Below are positions 1 through 10,300 of a stretch of DNA of 27,991 nucleotides, in pieces. A program made the translations under genes and the position numbers. Source of the stretch: a virus. The notes under the pieces were generated by a model. The model was not told where the DNA came from, did not search any database, and saw only the letters and a list, made by a program, of their open reading frames with translations. The number at the start of each line of letters is the position of its first letter. Positions within the stretch are counted from its first letter, which is position 1. Location: the IMG/VR virus record IMGVR_UViG_3300024343_000093, positions 1-27,991 of that record, one strand, 5' to 3'.

Positions 1-1
1 A

Positions 2-3000
2 GCAGCAGACGGAGTAAGAAGTACAGAAGGAACAGATGCAGACTCTCCATCTAAAAAGGGTATCAAGGCTGGTAAAGAAGTTGCAGACGGAATTATCCAA
101 GGAATGAAAGAAGGAGAAGCAGCAGTAACTACGCAGGCTTCGCAACTTGGAGATGCAGCAGTACCAACAGCAGCAGAAACACAAGCAAGAGTTGATAGGA
201 TGGATCTTGGTAACAAGGCGTTCTATGATGATCTCAATACCCCAGAGATGCGTGATGAAAGACAAATACTTAAGTCTCAAGATAGACAAAGAAGAAAACT
301 AGGCGCTACAGCAACAGTAGATTCTGTATCTGACACTCCAGTTTCTGCACAAACTTCATCTGTAACTGTTGCTTCATCAAAGAGGGTAGCAGAAGCAACA
401 ACGAAACTAGCAGTAAAAACTGAAGAAGCCGTGACTGCTCAATCACAAGTTGTTCAACAGATTAAAGATGAAAGCAGATCAAGAGTTACGATTAAAGGCA
501 ACACTGTTAATATTCAGAAGGCTAGGGAAGATGCTGATAAGGCTGAAAATGAAGCAGCGATTACAAGAGCAAGAGCAGCAGCCCTTGAAAAGGAGCAAGC
601 AAAGCAAAAGAAAACTGGATCTCCAACTACCATTACTGACGAGCAAGTTCTTGCTGCTAAAGAAAAGGCTAATGCTGCAGAACTAGAGTACGCAAGAGTA
701 AGACAAGAATTGGCAGAGCAGGGAATTACTGCAGCACAGCCAGGGGAAATGCAAGAAATTATTAATCAAGATCCAGTAAAGACTCCATCAAAGGTTAAAA
801 AGGCAGAAGAAATTATGTCTAACGGAACCGTTGAAGCAGGAGATGGAATGCGACGAATTGTTGACGGGACAAATGACACAGCAGACTCAACCCTATTAGT
901 TGCAGATCAAACAGGCGATCTTGCAGATGCAACTGGAGAAGCATTTATTACTCAAACAGGAAGCAATCAAAACCTACTAACGGCTTCTCAACTAGCAAGC
1001 GTAACTGCTGGAAATCTTGGTGATGTGGCTAATGCAACAGATCTAACAGGAAATGCTCAGCAAGATGTGCTTGAGTCAACACAGGCCATTGATGAACAAA
1101 ATAGAAAAATTGAAGAACATAAGCGAATGCAACTCAAGGTAATGCAAGAAGAGTTTGCTAGAAGAGAAGCAATTGCTAATGCTCCTGTAATACCAGAAGG
1201 AACTCAATCAGGGAATCCTGTACTGGGTCCAAATCCTATGGACAGATTAGAGGCCTACGACTATGCAATGGGTAGAGATCCAGGAACATATGGACCAGAT
1301 GATCTGGGAGAACAAGGATTCACAAGAGACCGAAAAGGTCGTATTGTTATGGATCCAGAAAAAGATGCTAAGGGAAAATATAATCCAACAAAGATGTCTT
1401 TGAAGCAAGTTAAAGAAAAGAAGCGTGGCATGCGTAGAGCAGCCGTTGGTCAGTTTTCTGGAAAAGTTTCAGGTGGACTTGGAACTGCAGCAATGGTTGC
1501 TGGTATGGCAGGAGCACCACCACAAGTTACAGCAGCACTTGGTACTGCAGCGACAGTAGCACAGTTTGCTCCAATGATTGCGGGGACTGGACCAATTGGT
1601 CTTGCAGTAGGAGCAGTAGTAGCATTAGGAGCAGCAGCATATCTAGTAAACAAACACTTTAATCAGGTGGCTGCAAAGGCAGCACAGTTCGCAAAAGACT
1701 TATCAGCAACTAGAGATGGATTAAAAGCAATAGGAGAAATGTCTGGCAAGGTTGGGTCTTCTCAAAAGATGGACAAGCGCAGATCAAAGACTCAGTATAC
1801 AAAATATACTGACGCTGTAAAGATTGATAATACTTTTGGCAAGAACTACATGGCTTCTGATATTGGTAAAAAAGAAAAGAAACTATTTAAAGAAAACATG
1901 GAAAAGTTTGGAAAGAGCAAAGCCGTTAGTGATCTAACTTTAAAACTTGCCACGGCTGTTGCAGATGGAGTTATTGATGCTGACCAAGCAAACAGTATTG
2001 CAGCAGGCCTTGCCTTACAACTTAAAGACACATCAATTGAAATGCAGGTTGTTGGTCAACTATCAATGATCCTTGGCCCAGACGGTAAAAATCTAAAAGA
2101 CAACCCAATGTCTACAAGGATCTTGCTTATGGGCAAGGCAAACCAAAGAACTGCAAAACTTGAAAAAGACATTTCTAAAAAGTCTGGGTTTGGAGAAAGT
2201 TCAAGAGAAGAAGTAGCACAACTTGCAGCCCTTGGCATGAACAATATGGAAATGGCTACTATGATGGCAGATCAAATTCAAGTAGAGTATGAGGCTGCAA
2301 AACAAAAATTAGAAACAGAGTTAGCATCAACAGCAAATGCACAAAAGAAACTGGAGATTGAACAACAACTTTCTGATCTTAATTCAGAGAATCTAAAAAA
2401 TTCTCAATTTATGAATGATCAAATCTTTTCTCAGATAATGAAAAATCAGCAGAGTTTTGATAAAGTCTGGAGCGGTTCTGTTTGGGGCAAGCAGGCTATG
2501 CGTGAAGATGCATTCTTTGATGCATCAAGATCACAAGTTACCTCAACCTATAAAGGAACAGACCAAGAAGATGCTGCTAAAAAGTTCTTAAATAAAACAG
2601 AGGCACTTTCAAATGATACAACCACTGGAAAGTATAACTCTAAGACTGGTGAGTATGTAAAGACTGGATTGGGTACTGCTCAAAATGCACAGAGGTTCCA
2701 GGCAAAGATGGAAATGCTTGTTGGAAGTAAAGTCTTAACTCCTACACAAGCAACAAGTTACATGGACCTATTTAGTGGCAAATTAAATGAGTTCGACTTC
2801 TTACTTAATGCTAGCATTAAAACAAAGGGAACAGCAAAAACTAAAGAGTTGTTTGATTCATTTGCAGGCTTCAAGAGTACAAAAGGAAGGCAGCAAGCAA
2901 CAAACATCATTACAGAAATGACAATGAGAAAGAAAGATCCAAAAGAATTTGATGCAATTATGGAAACTATCAGAAGCCTACAGGCTTTAGATGGAAATAC

Positions 3001-6000
3001 CATTGACTTTGAGATTTTGATTACAAAGGTTGGAATGAAGGGCCTTCAGAAAATCAGGAAAGAGCAAGAAGCAATCGAAAAAATAAAAGAAGCAGCAGAA
3101 AAAGAAGGCAAAAAATCTCTTGTTTCAAAAGATGCTACTGGAAAAGAAACTGTTGATCCACGAGTAGCAGGAGTTAGCGCAGATATTTCAGAAGGAATTG
3201 CTGCGTTACAGAAAAATGAAAAAAGGTTTACCGCATTTAAAAACGCAAGCACAGCAGCCCAAGCGGATTACTTACAGGCACTATCAGCAAATATTTTATG
3301 GGAATCAACCGCTAATGCTGCAGAGCGAGATGCAGATATTGCATTTATGGCAGAGCAGTATGCATTAGATCAAGCAATGACTCACAACTTCTCTACAACT
3401 AGCCAGCGATACATTGATCTAGTAGCACAGAAAATTGCAGACCTTAAGGCTTTAAGTCCAACAGAATATGCAGTTGAAAAAACTGGTATTTCATGGAACC
3501 CTGGTGTAACTTATACATCCCCACCACCAACAACAAGCAAGGGTCCTGGCACAGGTAGTGATCCTCTAGACTTCCTAGACGAACTTGCAATGAGAATTAA
3601 GAATGTTCGTGATGGCGCATTTGATGCAACTAAGCCTCTTCAATCAATGATTGCAGCCTTTACTAGCAAGAAAGCCAAAAAAGATGTATCAGCAATGTTT
3701 GACATGTTTGATGGCTTGCAACACAGATTACTTAAATTAAAAGTTCCACAAGAAATGAGAGACGTTATCTCTGGTATGAGTTCAGAAGAGTTTACAAAGT
3801 TCTCTAACTTGGGCAAGGGAAAGAATTTATTTACTTATGATAAATACACCTCTGGGCCAAACAAGGGTAAAGAAAAGCCAAAAACAAAGAAAAATATTAA
3901 GGGACTAACCAATGAAGGTAAGGCTGTTATGGCTACCTACCGTGAAGCAAATGTAGGTGCCTCACAACTAGTAAATAAAGAAACTGTTGTAAATGTTAAT
4001 GAACAAAAGAAGGCCATGAACATGCTCATGTCTGCTGGTCTATCAGCAAAGGATGCTTTAGCAGCAGTTGAAGATCAGTTAGTGGCATCGGCTATTGCTA
4101 ATGGTGCTATGGGAGAATCTGGAACTAAAGAGTTTAAAGAATACAAGAAGGCTATTGTAGAGGCTAATAGCGCTCTTGAAAGACAAGCCATTCTTCAAAA
4201 CTTAACTCAAAAGAATGCAGATTTTAAATTTTCCGTACAAGCCCAAGATTTTGCAAAAGCCTTTGCAGATGCAGGTCTATCTATTGAACAAATTAATGAA
4301 GTGCTTGAAGACCCACAACTTACTGGTCAACTTATAGACGATCTTAAAAATGGTAGAGTTGCTGCAGAACATATAAGAGACTACATAAACTCAATACCTA
4401 AAAGACTTGAAGTATCTTTGACGACTAAAATCAATTCAGGAGATCTAAAGGGCGGAGCAGAGCCAGGTCTTGAAATTGTTGATCAAATGTTTTCAATCCA
4501 AGAAGCACTAATCCGTGCAGGCGCTGCCGATGCTGCATCCGCAGCCAATGTTAAAATAATTGAAGAGAATGAGAAATTAATTGAACAAGAAGAAGCAAAA
4601 CTACGTGCTTTGCAAGAGACTCAAGTTGTAAGAGAAAGTCTTGCTGGAGTTTTAAAGGGTACTGCAGCAGGGGCTTTTGAAGGCACAAAAATGAATTATC
4701 AAGACCTACAGGATGCTGCTAAAGCAATGAGCGATCAAATTGAAGTAGCACAAAGAGACCTTGAAATGAATGCTGAGTACGGATCAAGAGCAATAGACGA
4801 TCTAAATGAAAGTGTAAACGATTTAAACAGAGACATGGAAATGAATAAGGACTGGGGTTCTAGAGCAGTTCAAGCATTACAAGATGAGTCAGGGGTCTTG
4901 TCACATGACTTAGATTTAATTAATAAGGCTGCAGAAGGTGTTAATGAAAAATACGATAAACAAGCAGAGGCCCTTCAAAAAGTTCAACAGATTAATCAAA
5001 ATATTCTTGCTTTGCAACAAGATCAATTAGACCTTGCTGGTGCTTTAACTTCTGGAGATATTTCTTCGGCAGCAAAGGCTGCTCAAAAGATGAGAGCCAC
5101 TGCTGCTGGACAATTTGCTTCAGGACAAACTGATGCACTTGAGCAAGCAAGAAAGAATTCTATAGACTCTCTAAAGAGTGGATCTGGAATGACAAGCAAG
5201 CAGATCCAAGACAGACAGTACGAGATTGCTGAAAAGATTTATAAGATGGAAACCCACCCTGATAAACTTAAAACGCAAAAGCAAATTCAAGAAACTCAAG
5301 ATAAGATTTATACTCTTGAAGAAAAGCGTAAACTCAAGATGGACGAAATTCAGAAAATTGAAGATGCTATTTATCTTGTTAATAAAGAACTTGCAAAAGA
5401 CGACGGGGCTATTGACAAGATAAACAGAAAACTAACTAGTTACAACACAGCCCTCAGCGATGCACAAAAAGCAATTGATAAGCAAGTGGCAGAGATTACG
5501 GTAATGGGTACTGATAAAAAAGGTTGGGATTTAGTAAAGACTAAGTTAGAGGCCTATGATCTTGCTAAGAATTGGGAAAGTGTAAAAACTAAGTTGGCTG
5601 GACTTCTTGCGTCTACTACTGCTATGGAAAAAGACTGGGGAAATATTCACAATTGGCTAGACCAGTTTATGAAGATGCCTGCTGATAAAAAAGTAAATAT
5701 TAATGTTATAACAAAGTATACCTATGAAGGAACTCCTCCTCCTGGAGCAGACAATGTAACTCTAGACGGCTGCCCTGAAGGAATGGTAGCAGATGCAAAT
5801 GGATGGTGTGTAAATGTTCACAAGGTTCTACCTTCTGGTACACCTAATTCATCAGGAACGCCAACGCCTTCACCAAGCAAGACTGCTTCTCCAACACCAA
5901 CAACTACGACTTCTCCAAAACCATCAACTACTTCAACACCAACAAAGAGTACAACATCGACCCCAACATCATCTGGAACACCAACACCAACACCGACTGG

Positions 6001-6709
6001 CCCAAAGGTCGGAGACACAAAGTATGTCGGTTCGATGTTAATGACATGGAATGGCACAATGTGGATGGATCAAGTTGCATATAATAATGCAAAGGTTGCT
6101 CCAAAAGTTGGAGAAACAAAGTATGTAGGTTCCGACCTAATGACCTGGAATGGTTCACAGTGGGTTACTCAAGTTGCATATAATGCTAAGAAGATTGCAG
6201 ATCAAAAGGCTAAAGACTTAGCAGAGAAAGTAGCAGCAGAACAAGCAAAAAATAGAGCACTTGTTGCAGCACTTGAGGCCAAGGCAGCATTAATTCCAAA
6301 ATCACGCACTAAGCCAGGAACTGGAACTTATCTTGGCGGAATGTTTATTCCACCAGTAACACAATATTTGCAACCAGGAACTGGAGTTGTAGTTAACGGT
6401 GTATTGAGAGATCCAGTATACAAGTATTCTGGAGGTTTGATTGGTATGACCCCACGTGGATCAGACACTGTTCCAGCAATGCTTACACCAGGAGAGTTTA
6501 TTATGAGCAAGTATGCTGTTGATAACTTTGGAGTAAATAACTTAAAGGCCATTAACAGCGGATCTACAAGTGTCGGTGGAGACTCAGTGTATAATTATAA
6601 CCTAACAGTAAATGCAAAATCTAATGCCAGCCCAGATGATATTGCAAGAACTGTTATGGCTCAGATCCAACAGATTGATTCACAAAGAATTCGGGGAGTA
6701 AGAATATAA
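2..6709 (+). CDS. Tail tape measure protein (5'-truncated by window)
   Basis: This protein sets tail length and helps DNA pass into the host. The reading frame is open to the first base of the window, so the true start lies upstream; the first internal Met is at 104, followed by 2201 residues. Counting from that Met: an Ala/Lys/Glu/Gln-rich, coiled-coil-like N-terminal part; a hydrophobic Gly/Ala-rich stretch at about 455-515 that could insert into the membrane; long helical regions with Gln/Glu-rich heptad-like segments; a 25-residue tandem repeat near 1551-1600; a Cys pair near 1890-1900; a Pro/Thr/Ser-rich linker at 1910-1967; and a duplicated 33-residue Trp-containing module. The end carries a Gly-Gly...Arg-Gly-Ser-Asp-Thr-Val-Pro-Ala-Met-Leu-Thr-Pro-Gly-Glu-Phe motif, common at tape measure C-termini. 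Size, hydrophobic segment and C-terminal motif are seen directly; the role follows from the family. The stop overlaps the next ATG by one base. Confidence 0.93.
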   Translation, partial: AADGVRSTEGTDADSPSKKGIKAGKEVADGIIQGMKEGEAAVTTQASQLGDAAVPTAAETQARVDRMDLGNKAFYDDLNTPEMRDERQILKSQDRQRRKLGATATVDSVSDTPVSAQTSSVTVASSKRVAEATTKLAVKTEEAVTAQSQVVQQIKDESRSRVTIKGNTVNIQKAREDADKAENEAAITRARAAALEKEQAKQKKTGSPTTITDEQVLAAKEKANAAELEYARVRQELAEQGITAAQPGEMQEIINQDPVKTPSKVKKAEEIMSNGTVEAGDGMRRIVDGTNDTADSTLLVADQTGDLADATGEAFITQTGSNQNLLTASQLASVTAGNLGDVANATDLTGNAQQDVLESTQAIDEQNRKIEEHKRMQLKVMQEEFARREAIANAPVIPEGTQSGNPVLGPNPMDRLEAYDYAMGRDPGTYGPDDLGEQGFTRDRKGRIVMDPEKDAKGKYNPTKMSLKQVKEKKRGMRRAAVGQFSGKVSGGLGTAAMVAGMAGAPPQVTAALGTAATVAQFAPMIAGTGPIGLAVGAVVALGAAAYLVNKHFNQVAAKAAQFAKDLSATRDGLKAIGEMSGKVGSSQKMDKRRSKTQYTKYTDAVKIDNTFGKNYMASDIGKKEKKLFKENMEKFGKSKAVSDLTLKLATAVADGVIDADQANSIAAGLALQLKDTSIEMQVVGQLSMILGPDGKNLKDNPMSTRILLMGKANQRTAKLEKDISKKSGFGESSREEVAQLAALGMNNMEMATMMADQIQVEYEAAKQKLETELASTANAQKKLEIEQQLSDLNSENLKNSQFMNDQIFSQIMKNQQSFDKVWSGSVWGKQAMREDAFFDASRSQVTSTYKGTDQEDAAKKFLNKTEALSNDTTTGKYNSKTGEYVKTGLGTAQNAQRFQAKMEMLVGSKVLTPTQATSYMDLFSGKLNEFDFLLNASIKTKGTAKTKELFDSFAGFKSTKGRQQATNIITEMTMRKKDPKEFDAIMETIRSLQALDGNTIDFEILITKVGMKGLQKIRKEQEAIEKIKEAAEKEGKKSLVSKDATGKETVDPRVAGVSADISEGIAALQKNEKRFTAFKNASTAAQADYLQALSANILWESTANAAERDADIAFMAEQYALDQAMTHNFSTTSQRYIDLVAQKIADLKALSPTEYAVEKTGISWNPGVTYTSPPPTTSKGPGTGSDPLDFLDELAMRIKNVRDGAFDATKPLQSMIAAFTSKKAKKDVSAMFDMFDGLQHRLLKLKVPQEMRDVISGMSSEEFTKFSNLGKGKNLFTYDKYTSGPNKGKEKPKTKKNIKGLTNEGKAVMATYREANVGASQLVNKETVVNVNEQKKAMNMLMSAGLSAKDALAAVEDQLVASAIANGAMGESGTKEFKEYKKAIVEANSALERQAILQNLTQKNADFKFSVQAQDFAKAFADAGLSIEQINEVLEDPQLTGQLIDDLKNGRVAAEHIRDYINSIPKRLEVSLTTKINSGDLKGGAEPGLEIVDQMFSIQEALIRAGAADAASAANVKIIEENEKLIEQEEAKLRALQETQVVRESLAGVLKGTAAGAFEGTKMNYQDLQDAAKAMSDQIEVAQRDLEMNAEYGSRAIDDLNESVNDLNRDMEMNKDWGSRAVQALQDESGVLSHDLDLINKAAEGVNEKYDKQAEALQKVQQINQNILALQQDQLDLAGALTSGDISSAAKAAQKMRATAAGQFASGQTDALEQARKNSIDSLKSGSGMTSKQIQDRQYEIAEKIYKMETHPDKLKTQKQIQETQDKIYTLEEKRKLKMDEIQKIEDAIYLVNKELAKDDGAIDKINRKLTSYNTALSDAQKAIDKQVAEITVMGTDKKGWDLVKTKLEAYDLAKNWESVKTKLAGLLASTTAMEKDWGNIHNWLDQFMKMPADKKVNINVITKYTYEGTPPPGADNVTLDGCPEGMVADANGWCVNVHKVLPSGTPNSSGTPTPSPSKTASPTPTTTTSPKPSTTSTPTKSTTSTPTSSGTPTPTPTGPKVGDTKYVGSMLMTWNGTMWMDQVAYNNAKVAPKVGETKYVGSDLMTWNGSQWVTQVAYNAKKIADQKAKDLAEKVAAEQAKNRALVAALEAKAALIPKSRTKPGTGTYLGGMFIPPVTQYLQPGTGVVVNGVLRDPVYKYSGGLIGMTPRGSDTVPAMLTPGEFIMSKYAVDNFGVNNLKAINSGSTSVGGDSVYNYNLTVNAKSNASPDDIARTVMAQIQQIDSQRIRGVRI
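4754..4903 (+). repeat. 25-residue tandem repeat in the tape measure protein
   Basis: Two adjacent 75-base units encode related 25-residue blocks, each opening with Arg-Asp-(Leu/Met)-Glu-Met-Asn and followed by (Tyr/Trp)-Gly-Ser-Arg-Ala-(Ile/Val) and a Leu-rich helical half. A weaker third copy may continue into the Asp-Leu-Asp-Leu stretch that follows. The units are diverged at the DNA level, so this is a structural protein repeat rather than a recent duplication. It probably forms a regular helical segment of the tape measure rod. Confidence 0.7.
5831..6004 (+). repeat. Pro/Thr/Ser-rich low-complexity linker coding region
   Basis: This stretch of the tape measure gene codes almost only for Pro, Thr, Ser, Gly and Lys, using repeated cca/aca/act/tct codons. 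It is a low-complexity, likely extended and flexible linker between the helical body, which ends in a short Cys...Cys segment, and the duplicated Trp-rich module downstream. The frame stays open and in phase throughout. The repetitive bases also produce spurious open frames on both strands here. Confidence 0.8.
6008..6205 (+). repeat. Duplicated 33-residue Trp-rich module in the tape measure protein
   Basis: Two contiguous 99-base units (6008-6106 and 6107-6205) encode near-identical 33-residue modules. Each has the pattern Val-Gly-(Asp/Glu)-Thr-Lys-Tyr-Val-Gly-Ser, then Leu-Met-Thr-Trp-Asn-Gly, then Trp, then Gln-Val-Ala-Tyr-Asn. The spacing of Gly, Tyr and Trp looks like a small beta-hairpin module of the kind found in wall- or sugar-binding proteins, but I cannot assign a family. 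It follows the flexible linker and precedes the conserved C-terminus. Confidence 0.85.
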
Positions 6710-7392
6710 TGGCAACAGCAGCATATATTAATGGTAGAAGAAAATACCAAAGACCACAGGCAATGCTATGGTCTGACAATCCTGGCACTCTTGTAGCCTC
6801 TCCAACAACTGCTTATCCTGATAGGAAAATGTATGTTCCAACTGGCTATGAGACAGGCTTTAATACCCCCGTAGGAACCGATACAAGCCTCATTAACGAG
6901 TTTTTAATCCTGTCAGATGATAATAGATCGGCCATAGACTTTAAGCCCTCTAGAATTGAAATACGTGAAAGAATGATCAATGGACGCATGAGGTCTTATC
7001 ACACTGCAGACAAACTACAGATTAGCACTTCTTGGGATATGCTACCATCAAGATCTTTTGCTATAAAACCAGATTTTAATGACGCTGGAAAATCAGACAT
7101 GACTGGACAAAGAGGTTTGGCTAATTATCCCGATATGGAATACACTACTGATGGTGGTGCTGGCGGAGCAGAGTTGTTTGAATGGTACAACAATCACCCA
7201 GGATCTTTCTGGGTATTTTTAGCCTATGACAATTATCCAAACTTTGGCAATGACGATGCTGCATACGGTCATCTAGATCAATATAACGAAGTGATAGAGG
7301 TTTTCTTTACTGACTTTTCCTACTCTGTTCAAAAACGTGGCGGGTATAAGCATGACTTTTGGAATGTTTCTGTATCGCTGGAAGAGGCATAA
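6709..7392 (+). CDS. Candidate distal tail / tail-tip structural protein
   Basis: A 227-residue protein encoded directly after the tape measure gene, the usual place for a distal tail (Dit-like) protein that joins the tube to the tip complex. The sequence is rich in aromatic, Asn and Asp residues with alternating strand-like segments (for example a Trp-Val-Phe-Leu strand near residue 168 and a Val-Phe-Phe-Thr-Asp-Phe strand near 204), consistent with a beta-rich virion protein. No signal peptide, membrane segment or catalytic motif is visible. The ATG shares one base with the tape measure stop, and the stop shares one base with the next ATG, so translation is probably coupled. The tail role is inferred from position and composition; the specific Dit assignment is tentative. 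Confidence 0.6.
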   Translation: MATAAYINGRRKYQRPQAMLWSDNPGTLVASPTTAYPDRKMYVPTGYETGFNTPVGTDTSLINEFLILSDDNRSAIDFKPSRIEIRERMINGRMRSYHTADKLQISTSWDMLPSRSFAIKPDFNDAGKSDMTGQRGLANYPDMEYTTDGGAGGAELFEWYNNHPGSFWVFLAYDNYPNFGNDDAAYGHLDQYNEVIEVFFTDFSYSVQKRGGYKHDFWNVSVSLEEA

Positions 7393-10300
7393 TGTTTCAA
7401 AATGAAGAACTTAAGAATCACCTAGAAACTAGTTCTGTTGTATCTACTCAGACTGCTGTGATTGCTGAATGGAATATGAACATTCCAACAAATATTTTTA
7501 CAATAGGAAACTATAGGTATAGACCCACATCAACGAAGCCATCCGATGTAAAATATACATCTCTTCCAAATACTTTTGATGCAAACGATGATGGTAATTT
7601 TTACAAAGGCGCTACAGATGCTGATGTATTAATTGATGGAGGATTTACTGATGCTGGAGCACCAACTACTTTAACAGTTCTTAAAGATAGAGTCAAGATG
7701 CTTTATTCTTTAGAAGATTGCTTTAGACCTTTCAGACCAAGGTCAGGAATTAATAAAGCAAGGTACATTCCTGGTTCATATATTCATAGCCCTAATGCTA
7801 ACATGGCTAGAAGACCTAGATATTACCTTTCAGATAAAAACGATAAGTTTAAATACTGGTCATCATATAGAACAGAGGGTACTTCAACGTACGGAATCTC
7901 TAGTAACAATATAGTCTCTGGCAGATACATAATTGAAGATGCGGTTCCGTTTGTTGTGTATAATGAAAAGATTCCAACAAATAGGCTAGTTATAAAGATG
8001 CAGACAAATGTTGGAGATATTGATCTTGGAACTTCCGATCCACTTTATGGAGATAACAATAGAACAGTTCCCAATAAGTGGAAGGTTCAATCATTAAAAG
8101 ATAATAATTGGGTAGACTTGTTTTCATTTAACGAGGGTACAAAAAGATCAGACGGAACAAATGTAATTAAGCATGATGGCTATGTAGAGTTATCTTATGG
8201 ATTAATCGTTCCAAGCAAGTATAAAGACATGTTTATTTACGCAGAGACTCTCCTGTCTGAAACATTAAAGCCAATTAAGGCAGTACACGGATATGCTTAT
8301 TTAATTAAATCAAGTGTATCAGATATTGGTGTTTTTCATATCTGGAATAAAGACAAGTGGGAATTATTTACTCCAGTTTATGGTTGGCAACTAGAAGAAG
8401 AGACGGTTGATAGACTGACTAACTTTGTAACAGATCTAACAAGCCCAATAGCCTACACCTTAGCAGCAGATGGAACTCAAAAATATAGAGAGTTTGAGTA
8501 TCTTAAAGGAGTTCGTATTGTTGTTGACAACATGGTAAAGGCAAATTCTTCATTTGATCTAATTGAAATTTCTCCAAGACTTACAGTAAACTTAACAGAC
8601 AAGGTTACAGATATCTCTGTAAAGAAGAGTGCATCAGATTTAGGAACTAGCGGTATGCCAGTTGGACAACTCTTGGCTTCAACAGGATCTTTGAGTCTTT
8701 TTGATTATGATGATTCTTTTAATCCAAATAATTCTTCTAGTATAATCAATAACTATATAACTAGGAATCTTCAAATAAAGATATATGACATTATCGTTAA
8801 TGTAGATGGGTATGATTATTTTGTTCCAATTAAAACAATGTACTCAGAAGGCTTTCCTACACTGGATAATAAAACAAAAAGAGTTGAGTTAAGTCTGCGT
8901 GACTTATACTTTTATTTTGAATCAACGCTAGCACCACAAACCCTTTCTACTGGAGTATCTTTAAGTTCTGCAGTTTCAATGCTTTTGGATTCTATTGGTT
9001 TTTCAAACTATGCTTTTAAGCGAGTTGCTGGCGAAACAGAAATCACAATCCCATATTTCCATATTCCACCAGAAACAAGTATTGCCCAAGTTCTGCAAGA
9101 TTTGGCGGTATCAAGCCAGACAGCAATGTTCTTTGATGAATACAATAACTTTATCATGATGAGTAAAAACTACATGATGCCTACAGAATTACAAAGAGCA
9201 ACAGATATAACTCTCTATGGATCAGCAGATTCTGAAGATACTGGGGTAGTTAGAAACAGCCAAACAAAACCCAAACTTGCAAACATTGCAGAGATTACTA
9301 CACAGGACAATCAACTATATAATAGCGGTAAGATTACTTATAGTTCAAAATACATTCAAAGATCTCTTGGTAGCATTAAGCAGGCTAGTTTAATTGATAA
9401 TGAACAGTCTTGGATATATAAGCCAGTCCTATTATGGGAAGTTTCTGGCGAGAGCAATACAAAGTCTGTTAATGGTGAGGTAGGAAACCAATCCACATAT
9501 GTTCTTAGTGCTATACCACTTAACTCAGATCTATCAGACACAAAGCCTTTTGTTTCAAATAATCAAATAAAAAATAACGTTATGGATTTTGGAGAAGGAG
9601 TTTATTGGATCACAAGATACAATGGATACTTCTATGCCAATGGAGAAATAATTAAGTATGATGCTGTTGAGTATAGCGTCCCAGGTGTTGGAAATGTTTG
9701 GATTAATAACGTTCAAGAGTATGAGTACTACTTTGCTAAACTTCCATTTAATGGAAAGATATATCCAACAGGCCTTGTAAGAATTTACTCTGAACCAAAC
9801 TATGAAGAGGTTCAGGGGGTTTTAAGATTAAAAAATGGAGAAGTTTCTAAGCATGGTAGAGGACAGTTTGGAACAACACCTGTTTATCATGTTGCTGGAT
9901 TAAACCCATATTGGGCAGATAATGCAAATGTTCGTGGTTGCACAATGAGAAGTGAGTTTTTATTTAATCCACTAAGAACCACTACTCTCACCAATGTAAA
10001 TTCAACGGGATCTACTCTTACAGTATCTTCTACCTCTTCTATTTCAGTAGGACAACAGTTGACCATGCTTAGTGGAACTGGAAAGTTATCAACAATACAA
10101 AAAACTTTAGTTATAGCAAAGCCAACAGAGACAACTTTGCTAGTTAGTCCAGCGCCTACCACTGCTCTTCTTGACGCAACTATTTATTTTGAGACTCTAG
10201 TTCCAACAACGATTGATGCTCCAGCAGGAATTAATAACACACTGGCTCAGCAAACAACAAGAAATGGAATTATTAAAAACTTCTTCGCTTCTAATTATAT

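Noticed and set aside
5831-6004. Repetitive DNA as a possible CRISPR or microsatellite array
   Set aside because: The repeats are irregular codon-level low complexity in an open frame, with no constant repeat/spacer pattern.
450-6552. Many short open frames on both strands inside the tape measure gene
   Set aside because: They are shadows of a long continuous coding frame, lack ribosome sites and give low-complexity or implausible proteins, especially over the Pro/Thr linker.
7359-7391. Upstream start for the hub-like gene
   Set aside because: It would lie in the previous gene and break the TAATG overlap seen throughout the tail block; ATG 7392 is the natural start.
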